A stretch of DNA of 64,000 nucleotides from Thermoplasmata archaeon (lineage in GTDB: Archaea; Thermoplasmatota; Thermoplasmata; Lutacidiplasmatales; UBA184). Location of the stretch: the NCBI GenBank assembly GCA_027315165.1, contig DAHUYN010000001.1, positions 124,001-188,000 of the forward strand, read 5' to 3'. Shown here in pieces: positions 58,266 to 64,000 of the stretch. Position 1 is the first letter of the stretch. Each line of letters begins with the position of its first letter. Below the pieces are notes generated by a model. It did not search any database, was not told where the DNA came from, and worked only from the letters and a program-made list of their open reading frames with translations. The position numbers were made by a program, and so were the translations under genes.

Positions 58266-58765
58266 CGCGCGCTCGTCTCCGCCTCGAGACGGTCGAGCCA
58301 CGGCTCCAGCGGCTCGCCGAGGGCCTCCGCCGTGCGGCGGGCCCAGCCGTAGAGCCCCTCGACGTGCGTGAGCTCCCCTCGGAGCAGGCGCGCGAGCTGC
58401 CGCCGGTGCTCGAGGTCGAGCTCGAGCGGCATCGCCTTGAGGAACTCGGCGAGGAGGTGGGCGAGCCGCCCGCCTTGCGCATCCCAGTCGGTGAGGAGGA
58501 TCACGCGCCGCGCGCGGCGGGCGAGGTCGTGGGCGACGAGGCGTACGGGTTGGCCTCGATGGAGGAGGACGACCTCCCCCGCGAGCCCGAGGCGACGGAC
58601 CGAGCGGCGGTCCCGCTCGCCCTCGACGACGACGAAGGTCTTGGGGCTCCGGCTCGCCTCGACGAGGGCGCCCCAGGCCTCCTGGAACTCCTCCCAGCGC
58701 GCCACGCGGCCGGCGGCCAAGCTCGCGCCGCCGCGGCCGTGTGGCGTCGGCGCGCGTGGGCCCAC
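58262..58765 (-). CDS. TOPRIM-domain protein (archaeal UPF0292 type)
   Basis: A protein of up to 167 residues. The TOPRIM core has the glutamate in FVVVEGERDRRSVRRLG and the DxD-type acidic pair in VILLTDWDAQGGRLAHLL, typical of stand-alone archaeal TOPRIM proteins related to primase/RNase M5. The C-terminal helices (LARLLRGELTHVEGLYGWARR) resemble UPF0292. GTG 58765 sits 25 nt from a CTATAGG box; GTG 58705 would give a tighter 147-residue protein. The enzymatic role is unknown. Confidence 0.75.
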   Translation of the reverse strand: MGPRAPTPHGRGGASLAAGRVARWEEFQEAWGALVEASRSPKTFVVVEGERDRRSVRRLGLAGEVVLLHRGQPVRLVAHDLARRARRVILLTDWDAQGGRLAHLLAEFLKAMPLELDLEHRRQLARLLRGELTHVEGLYGWARRTAEALGEPLEPWLDRLEAETSAR

Positions 58766-58786
58766 GCTCCGCCGACTCCACAACTC

Positions 58787-58793
58787 CTATAGC
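58787..58793. promoter_or_regulatory. AT-rich box between the TOPRIM and GINS genes
   Basis: CCTATAG lies 25 nt from GTG 58765 on the minus strand and 39 nt from GTG 58829 on the plus strand. Confidence 0.35.
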
Positions 58794-58828
58794 GTTCCCC
58801 CACCCTGCCCGGCCGCCGCGAGGCTACC

Positions 58829-59479
58829 GTGCCCGACCACTACAGTCGTCTTCTCGAGTGGCGCCGCGAGGAGGCGGCGACCCGCGGGCTCCACAAGCTG
58901 CCCTCCGACTTCTACACGACGACCGAGTCGTACCTCGCCGAGACCCGCGCGACGTTCGAGTCCGAGCTTCGCGCCAACCCCGGCGGCCGCAAGGGGGACC
59001 TCGCGCGGCAGACCTACCTGCGCGCCGCCCAGGTCGCGCGCGACATCGTCGAGTCGCGGATGATGAAGGTGCTCAACCTCGCCTTCCAGGCGAGCGTCGG
59101 CTCGTCTCGGGACCTCGGCAACGCCCTCCCGCTCGAACGCCAGCTCTACGACCGGCTCCTCGAGGTCCTTCGCAGCCACCGCCAACAGGCGGCGCCGTTC
59201 CTCGAAGCGACCGGGCCCGCCCCCCCGGCGGCGTCGTCGGCGCCCGAGCCCGCACCGCCCCCGGCGGCGTCGGCCTCGAGGCCGGCGGGCGCCGCCCGGG
59301 GCCCCGCACAGGCGGTCGTCCGCATCGTCAAGGACGGGCGCCCGATCGAGGTCGGCGGCGAGACGATCGACCTGCGCAAGGAGGACCTCCTCACGGTGCC
59401 GGAGGAGACCGCCCGCCTCCTCGTCGAGGCGAAGGTCGCCGAACGCGTCGGGACCCACCCGGTGCCGACGACTACGTAG
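58829..59479 (+). CDS. GINS complex subunit (Gins51-type)
   Basis: A 216-residue replication factor. The N-terminal helical A domain (YSRLLEWRREEAATRGLHKLP and RQTYLRAAQVARDIVESRMMKVLNLAF) is followed by an Ala/Pro linker. A small C-terminal beta B domain follows (VRIVKDGRPIEVGG, LRKEDLLTVPEETARLLVEAKVAERV). The A-B order defines the Gins51 (Sld5/Psf1) class. GINS joins Cdc45/RecJ and MCM in the replicative helicase. It is convergent with midA; their stops make CTACGTAG. Confidence 0.82.
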   Translation: MPDHYSRLLEWRREEAATRGLHKLPSDFYTTTESYLAETRATFESELRANPGGRKGDLARQTYLRAAQVARDIVESRMMKVLNLAFQASVGSSRDLGNALPLERQLYDRLLEVLRSHRQQAAPFLEATGPAPPAASSAPEPAPPPAASASRPAGAARGPAQAVVRIVKDGRPIEVGGETIDLRKEDLLTVPEETARLLVEAKVAERVGTHPVPTTT

Positions 59480-60569
59480 TCGGTCCGGCCTCGAGCTCGA
59501 GAACGAGGAAGTTCCCGAAGCCGAACAGAAGGTTCTTCGCCGCGAGGCGCAGACGGACCTCCGCCTCGGGCGTCGGCGCCTTCGCCACGGCCGCTCGTAG
59601 CCGTTCTTCGAAGCCCCAGCGGACGAGGGCCTCGGCCTGGCTCGAGCACGCCCGCTCGCGCAGGCCCCCGCGACGGGCCGCCGCGCGGACCCGGTCGAAG
59701 TCGACGAAGACGCTCAGGTCGGCCGTGCCCGGGTCCGCGAACGGGTCGGTGAGGACCTCGTGCCCGCGGATCGCCTGGAGCGTCCCGTGGCGGTGGCCCA
59801 GGACGAGGTCGGTCGTCGAGGCGCCGTAGTCGAGGAAGACGGCGGCTCCGCGCTCGAGGAAGTCGGAGACCTCCCGCACGAGCGCTTCTGCGCGCGGCGA
59901 GACCTCGACGACACCCCCTTCCGGGGCGTCCGCGAAGAGAGCGTCCGGCACGGGGCCCGAGAGCGGGCCCTCGCTCTCGACGAACCGCTCCCCGTTCCAG
60001 CGCGCCCCGAGCTCGGCCCAGGCGCCGCCGCGGCGGACGAGCCGGCGGGCGGGCTGCGCGTCGAGCACCTCGTTCGCGACGACGACCCCGACGAACGGCC
60101 CGTCGGCGCCGAGCGACGCCGCGACGCGGACCCGATCGCGGAGCGGATGGTCGGCGAGCGCCTTGAGGCCGCGATCGCGCAGGGTCGGTGACGGCTCGAC
60201 GAGGACGTAGTCGAGCCGGGCGTCGTCGGGAAGCTCTCGCGAGAAGACGTCGAGGATCCCAAGGGCGAGCGTGCCGTCGCCGGGCCCGAGCTCGACGATC
60301 CTAAACGTCGCCGACGCGCCGTTGCGTTCGCGCTCTTGGAGGAGGCGGGTCGCGAGCGTCGCGGCGAAGAGCGGGTGGACGTGGGCCGCCGTGTAGAAGT
60401 CCCCCTCCGTCCCGAGGGCGACGCCCGGGCGCTCGTAGTAGCCGAGGCGGGGCTCGTAGAGGGCGATCTCCTCGAAGCGGTCGAACGGCAGGAACCCGTC
60501 GGCGTCGCTCGCGCGGCGGAGCGCCGCGAGGAGCTCCGTCGACGATGCCGCTCGCGAGGCCGCGGGCAC
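59472..60569 (-). CDS. MidA/NDUFAF7-family SAM methyltransferase
   Basis: A 365-residue class I methyltransferase of the DUF185 family. YYERPGVALGTEGDFYTAAHVHPLFAA is the N-terminal signature, IVELGPGDGTLALGILDVF the SAM motif near residue 93, and VVVANEVLDAQPARRL and FLDYGA follow. Mitochondrial NDUFAF7 methylates an arginine of complex I subunit NDUFS2; the archaeal substrate is unknown. It lies 12 nt after the PAC2 gene and is likely co-transcribed. Confidence 0.85.
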   Translation of the reverse strand: MPAASRAASSTELLAALRRASDADGFLPFDRFEEIALYEPRLGYYERPGVALGTEGDFYTAAHVHPLFAATLATRLLQERERNGASATFRIVELGPGDGTLALGILDVFSRELPDDARLDYVLVEPSPTLRDRGLKALADHPLRDRVRVAASLGADGPFVGVVVANEVLDAQPARRLVRRGGAWAELGARWNGERFVESEGPLSGPVPDALFADAPEGGVVEVSPRAEALVREVSDFLERGAAVFLDYGASTTDLVLGHRHGTLQAIRGHEVLTDPFADPGTADLSVFVDFDRVRAAARRGGLRERACSSQAEALVRWGFEERLRAAVAKAPTPEAEVRLRLAAKNLLFGFGNFLVLELEAGPTT

Positions 60570-60581
60570 CGAAGGCCCCGG

Positions 60582-61358
60582 TCAGCCGATGTAGCCGAGG
60601 TCCTCTCGGGCCGGCTCGCGCTGCGACTCCGACGGCCGCTGCTCGGCCTCGTGGATCTTCTGGGCGATGCGGTCGATCTCTTGCGCCTTCGACTCGAGCT
60701 CGGAGAAGTCGACCGCGACCCCGAGGATCTTCGTGAGCACCTTGAGGACCGCCTCCGCGCTTCTCGGGTCGACGAAGTAGCCGCTCGTCTCGCCCATGAG
60801 GCAGACGCCCTCGATGCCGAAGGTCCGCCCGAGCCCGAGGAAGAGGCCGCTCGCCCCGATGAGCCCGCCGCCCGGGTCGTTCCGCGAGAAGACGACCCCG
60901 TGCGCCTTCATCGCGTTCACGCGTTCCTCCGAGGTCGCCGCCCCGAGGACGCGGGGCTGCTCGACGACGTGGCCCTGGGCGAAGCCGGCGAGCGTGTAGA
61001 CCTCCTTGACACCGAGCCCGTGACAGAACTCGAGGACGCGGTGCGTGAGCTCGTACTGCCCCTCGGGGGAGATCCCCTGGTAGTCGCCGCCGAGGATGAT
61101 CAGGTCGTGCTCGCCGGGCTTCTGGGCCCGCCGGTAGGTGAGCTCGTTCGAGACGATGCGGATGATCCCGTCCTCGTTGACGTAGACCTGCGGCGGGAAG
61201 AACTTCGAGTAGACCGAGGCGAGCGGCTTGGCGTGGAGCTGGTCGCGGAGGTAGTCGGCGGCGAGCTTGCCGACGTTGCCGACGCCCGGCAGCCCTTCGA
61301 CGAGGATCGGGTCCTTCAGTTGAGGCCGGTCGGTGACGCGGATGAGGACGTCTTCCAT
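60582..61358 (-). CDS. PAC2-family proteasome-assembly-chaperone-like protein
   Basis: A 258-residue protein with the PAC2 start DPILVEGLPGVGNVGKLAADYL, IILGGDYQGISPEGQYELTHRVLEF near 100, VYTLAGFAQGHVVEQPRVLGAA near 130, and GLIGASGLFLGLGRTFGIEGVCLMGETSGYFVDP near 185. In archaea these proteins assist assembly of 20S proteasomes or related ATP-grasp-linked complexes. A GATAAT box lies about 35 nt upstream of the ATG. It follows the KaiC-like cluster on the same strand but has its own promoter. Confidence 0.88.
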   Translation of the reverse strand: MEDVLIRVTDRPQLKDPILVEGLPGVGNVGKLAADYLRDQLHAKPLASVYSKFFPPQVYVNEDGIIRIVSNELTYRRAQKPGEHDLIILGGDYQGISPEGQYELTHRVLEFCHGLGVKEVYTLAGFAQGHVVEQPRVLGAATSEERVNAMKAHGVVFSRNDPGGGLIGASGLFLGLGRTFGIEGVCLMGETSGYFVDPRSAEAVLKVLTKILGVAVDFSELESKAQEIDRIAQKIHEAEQRPSESQREPAREDLGYIG

Positions 61359-61408
61359 CGGGGGCTCCGCCGAAGCACCGGGGGAGCGTAGATAATGGTT
61401 CGCTGGCG

Positions 61409-62170
61409 CTAGGGTGCGCGGCTCTCGGCGGGCGCGAGCTCGAAGCCGCTCGCCGAGGCGCGGGCGCGACGGACCTGGGTGAGGTCCGGGTGGTCGCGTA
61501 CCTTGCGGAGCGCGAGGGCGTGCTCGGCCCCGTGGGCCCCCGGCTCGGTACGGAGGTCGACGATCAGGTCGGCGAGGTCCTCGAGGAACCCCTGCACACG
61601 CCGTTCGTGGACGTCGGTCTGCAGGACGACGAGCGCCTGGCCCTGCAGCTGCTGGCAGAGGTGGCGGAGCTGCCGGACGACGACCATCACCTCGGCCGGC
61701 TGGAGGACCTCGAGGAGGAAGTCGAGCGAGTCGAGGACGAGGCGGAACGGTGCGTCGATCGTGGCGAGGTCGGCGAGCATCCGGCTCTCGAGGTTGTAGA
61801 TGCGCCGGCGCACCGGGGGGGGCTGCGGGCCGAGCAGGTCCTGGACGGTGAGCCCGCGCTCGCGGGTCTTCGAGACCTCGAGGTCGCGTCGAAGGACCCG
61901 CTCGAAGTACTCGTCGGCGAGGTTCACGACGGCGAGTCCCTGCGTCGGCCACTGCCGGTCCGCGAACGAGCGCTCGACGTCCTCGGTGCGCTCGTAGGTG
62001 GTGTAGTAGAAGACCGGGACCCGGGGCAGGCCGGCCTTGGCGAACTGCTTGGCGAGCAGCGGCGAGCCGCTCCCGGCCGGGCCCTCGAGGAGGGCGAGCC
62101 AGCCGGGGGGCAGCGCGGGCCCGAGCTCGGCGTCGAGCTCGGCGATGCCGAAGACGGGCGTGGCCTTCAC
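61409..62170 (-). CDS. RecA/KaiC-fold protein with degenerate Walker A
   Basis: A 253-residue RecA-fold paralogue. The P-loop position reads EGPAGSGSPLLAKQF, so the invariant GK[ST] is replaced by GSP, while the Walker B strand FRLVLDSLDFLLEVL near residue 145 is kept. VFYYTTYERTEDVERSF fits the KaiC strand after the P-loop. It is predicted not to hydrolyse ATP. GTG 62170 overlaps the upstream stop by one base (TAGTG). It is the third gene of the KaiC-like cluster. Confidence 0.75.
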   Translation of the reverse strand: MKATPVFGIAELDAELGPALPPGWLALLEGPAGSGSPLLAKQFAKAGLPRVPVFYYTTYERTEDVERSFADRQWPTQGLAVVNLADEYFERVLRRDLEVSKTRERGLTVQDLLGPQPPPVRRRIYNLESRMLADLATIDAPFRLVLDSLDFLLEVLQPAEVMVVVRQLRHLCQQLQGQALVVLQTDVHERRVQGFLEDLADLIVDLRTEPGAHGAEHALALRKVRDHPDLTQVRRARASASGFELAPAESRAP

Positions 62171-62754
62171 TAGGGGCCTCCCCGGCCGACGCGGATCGTC
62201 TCGTCGACGACGAGCGAGAGCATCTGGTCGAGCTCGCTCGTCGCGTCCTCGCTGACGGAGAGGACGAGCGCGAGGACCTGGCGGCTCTTCAGGTTGTTCA
62301 GCAGGATGTGGAAGAACTCGGAGAGGAGGTCCTTCGGATTGTGGATGGCGAGCGAGTTCACCGAGTCGATGACGACGATCGTCCTCGGGGACGGGTGGCG
62401 CCGCAGGAGGTACTCGACCCGCAGCATGATGTCCTCGAGCATCCGCGGGCTCTCGATGTAGGAGGCGTTCGGGAGCGGGTCGCGGTAGTTCATCATGATG
62501 TGACTGATCGCGTCGACGAACGACAGGCGCTCCGGCGCCACGTCGAGCGCCTGCGCGAGCGACCAGACGAGCGCCGCGGGGTTCGTCACCGAGACGTAGA
62601 TCGTGTGCGTGTCGCCGCTCGAGCCGACGTCCCGGAGCGTCGCCGAGAGGACGGTGAAGTACTCGTCGGCGTAGGCCGCGGGGTCGAGGCGGACCGCGAC
62701 GGCGGCGCCGCCCGTGAGGCCGCGCAGGCGGTCGCCGAGGTCCCCGATCGGCAT
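62170..62754 (-). CDS. RecA-fold protein lacking a Walker A motif
   Basis: A 194-residue protein. The first strand LTGGAAVAVRLDPAAYADEYF occupies the P-loop position but holds no GxxxxGK[ST]. The order that follows (HTIYVSVTNPAALVWSLAQA, LSFVDAISHIMMNYRD, TIVVIDSVNSLAIHNPKDLL, LALVLSVSEDA) tracks the KaiC/RAD55 core, with a Walker B-like TIVVIDS. ATG 62754 follows the stop of the intact ATPase with no spacer (TAGATG), so translation is coupled. Probably a structural or regulatory partner. Confidence 0.72.
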   Translation of the reverse strand: MPIGDLGDRLRGLTGGAAVAVRLDPAAYADEYFTVLSATLRDVGSSGDTHTIYVSVTNPAALVWSLAQALDVAPERLSFVDAISHIMMNYRDPLPNASYIESPRMLEDIMLRVEYLLRRHPSPRTIVVIDSVNSLAIHNPKDLLSEFFHILLNNLKSRQVLALVLSVSEDATSELDQMLSLVVDETIRVGRGGP

Positions 62755-63540
62755 CTAGACGCCCTCCGGCCGGCTGCCCTTGAGGTGGGGCGCCATCAGG
62801 AGGCCGATCGGGGTGAGCTCGATCACGTACTGCGCGCGCGAGTGCGAGGTCCCGCGCATCTTCACGATCTGCAGGACCCGGATGATGTCGCCCTGCCGGC
62901 GGGTGTTCCCCATCAGGATGACCCCGTCGACGATCGCCTCCTCGACGCCGTAGAGCGAGAGGCGTCCCGCGGGGTTGCCGACCTCGCTCACGAGGATCGT
63001 GGTGCAGTCGAGCTCCGAGAGCTCCTGGCTCAGCTTGAGCATGAAGTCGCGGATCCGCTCCTCCCGGCGGATGCGGTAGCAGACCGAGGTGAGGGAGTCG
63101 AGCACGACGCGCTTGGCGCCGAGTTCCTGCACGAGGTTCCGGAACGTGAGGACGAGGAGGTCGGTGTCCTCCGACGTGAACTCTTCCCGGTCGAGGCCGA
63201 GGCGCTCGTAGACGACCGGGACGTCGACGAAGACGAGCGAGCCGTTCTCGACGAGCTCGGGCCGGAAGAACTCGAAGGTGCGCAGGTTCTGGACGAGCTT
63301 CTTCGAGGCCTCGGTGACGGAGAGGAACAGCGAGCGCTCCCCCCGCTCGGCGCCCCGGACGAGGAACTCGAGCGAGAGCGTCGTCTTGCCGGTGCCGACG
63401 CTCCCCGAGACGAGGATCATGTTCCCCTTGGGGATCCCGCCGCCGAGGATGTCGTCGAGCCCCTCGATGCCGGTCGCGCACCGGTCCCGGACGAGGGAGT
63501 CGGCACCCGACGGCGAAGCGGACGGTACCTCAGGGACCAT
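62755..63540 (-). CDS. KaiC-like ATPase (intact Walker A)
   Basis: A 261-residue single-domain KaiC-type ATPase. CATGIEGLDDILGGGIPKGN leads to Walker A VSGSVGTGKTTL near residue 47. Walker B RVVLDSLTSVCY is near 145, then TTILVSEVGNPAGRLSLYGVEEAIVDGV and RVLQIVKMRGTSHSRAQYVIEL, the inter-subunit strand. It is the likely active subunit of the cluster, followed at once by two paralogues without a usable P-loop. A box ACAATACT lies about 34 nt upstream. No receiver or PAS domain is fused. Confidence 0.87.
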   Translation of the reverse strand: MVPEVPSASPSGADSLVRDRCATGIEGLDDILGGGIPKGNMILVSGSVGTGKTTLSLEFLVRGAERGERSLFLSVTEASKKLVQNLRTFEFFRPELVENGSLVFVDVPVVYERLGLDREEFTSEDTDLLVLTFRNLVQELGAKRVVLDSLTSVCYRIRREERIRDFMLKLSQELSELDCTTILVSEVGNPAGRLSLYGVEEAIVDGVILMGNTRRQGDIIRVLQIVKMRGTSHSRAQYVIELTPIGLLMAPHLKGSRPEGV

Positions 63541-63565
63541 CGTCGGAAGAACGGGCGGCCCCTCC

Positions 63566-63934
63566 CTATGAGTATTGTGTCGGCGCGGAACCCCCCCCGG
63601 CGTCGACGACCCGACGCCAGCGCTCGGCCGCGAGGGCGAGCTCGTCGGGGCCGACGCTCCCCCCGAGAAGCCGCTCGAACCCCTCCCTCGAGACCGTCCA
63701 CTCCGCTCCGTGGGCCGCCCGCTCGGAGGCGACGAGCAGCCCGGAGTCGCTCAGCCGCCGTCCGAGCGCGCGCACGAGGGCACCCGACGGGTCGGCGCAG
63801 CGGCGGAGCCCCTCGAGGGGGACCCGGAGCGTCGCCGCCCCGTGGCCCTCGAGGAACCCGGCCCACAGGACGAGCGCGACGTGACGCCACTCCGTCGTGG
63901 GACCGGCCCCGGCCGGGGCCGGCCCGGAGGTCAT
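63566..63934 (-). CDS. Hypothetical protein upstream of the KaiC-like cluster
   Basis: About 122 residues from ATG 63934; GTG 63991 is an upstream alternative that adds a low-complexity stretch. It reads as mostly helical, with WRHVALVLWAGFLEGHG, LRRCADPSGALVRALGRRLSDSGLLVASE and a final YS. The LxRALGRRLSDSGLLVASE stretch could be a wHTH-like helix pair, but no family is recognised. It lies 25 nt upstream of the KaiC-like gene on the same strand and may belong to the same unit. Confidence 0.45.
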   Translation of the reverse strand: MTSGPAPAGAGPTTEWRHVALVLWAGFLEGHGAATLRVPLEGLRRCADPSGALVRALGRRLSDSGLLVASERAAHGAEWTVSREGFERLLGGSVGPDELALAAERWRRVVDAGGGSAPTQYS

Positions 63935-64000
63935 CGGGTCCTTCGAGACGGACCCCCGCGCCGGGACGACGGTCCCGGGCCCGTCGGACACACCCGAGAG

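Noticed and set aside
62171-63481. N-terminal extension of the third RecA-like gene through the other two (690-residue ORF)
   Set aside because: The extension is an out-of-frame reading of the two upstream KaiC-fold genes; GTG 62170 with TAGTG coupling is the natural start.
1-64000. CRISPR arrays, rRNA genes, replication-origin repeats
   Set aside because: No regularly spaced repeats, rRNA segments or ORB-like repeat clusters were seen.

Overview
The window is a dense, very GC-rich archaeal chromosome segment with about 67 protein genes and one tRNA. The information-processing genes are archaeal or eukaryote-like: TFB, aIF5B, both prefoldin subunits, KEOPS Pcc1, a GINS subunit, ribosomal L15e and L18ae, FtsY, a PAC2 protein and a TOPRIM protein of archaeal type. 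Strong GC3 bias, secreted Kelch/PKD/Ig-like proteins with C-terminal anchors and many KaiC/RecA-like ATPases suggest a member of Thermoplasmatota. That placement is inference; no rRNA lies in the window.

Layout. 0-5 kb: an MFS fragment, a methyltransferase, TruD and a pair of KaiC/RecA-fold genes. 4.8-6.1 kb: gene-poor, with a decayed transposase. 6.1-11.6 kb: Pol IV, TauE, DUF1634 and a phosphodiesterase in a coupled operon, then aIF5B. 11.6-20.3 kb: TFB, a small wHTH protein, an AcuC-type deacetylase, an RGG-tailed DEAD-box helicase, an ArsR-like regulator with a YkgJ-like protein, and the threonine-degradation pair tdh-kbl. 20.4-28.9 kb: a cluster for the cell surface (phosphoesterase, TasA-like protein, two large anchored propeller proteins). 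28.9-35.6 kb: an antiporter and an accessory stretch with relaxed codon use (HAD, ChrB-like, YncE-like, MarR with its palindromic operator, epimerase). It ends at tRNA-Gln, and a truncated copy of that tRNA's 3' end lies 1.8 kb away. 35.7-54.8 kb: pyruvate kinase, a five-gene minus-strand operon (TPR, BtuF-like, M50 protease, MBL, MFS), a prenyl synthase, pfdB, pcc1-purB, carbamate kinase, QueC, MscL, ArgS, a ThiI-like protein with a ruined PP-loop, and a GMC oxidoreductase. 54.8-60.6 kb: L18ae-pfdA-ftsY-trmJ, L15e, GINS and MidA. 60.6-64 kb: PAC2 and a second KaiC/RecA-fold cluster in which one ATPase is intact and two partners lack a usable Walker A.

Gene expression pattern. First genes of operons usually have an AT-rich TATA-like box centred 25-29 nt before the start codon, as expected for leaderless mRNAs. 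Downstream genes are often coupled by four-base GTGA stop/start overlaps. Three convergent pairs share a single CTAG as the stop codon of both genes. The most interesting items are the KaiC/pseudo-KaiC modules, the tRNA-flanked marR-epimerase segment, the PP-loop-less ThiI operon and the repeated GLP-Cys surface module.
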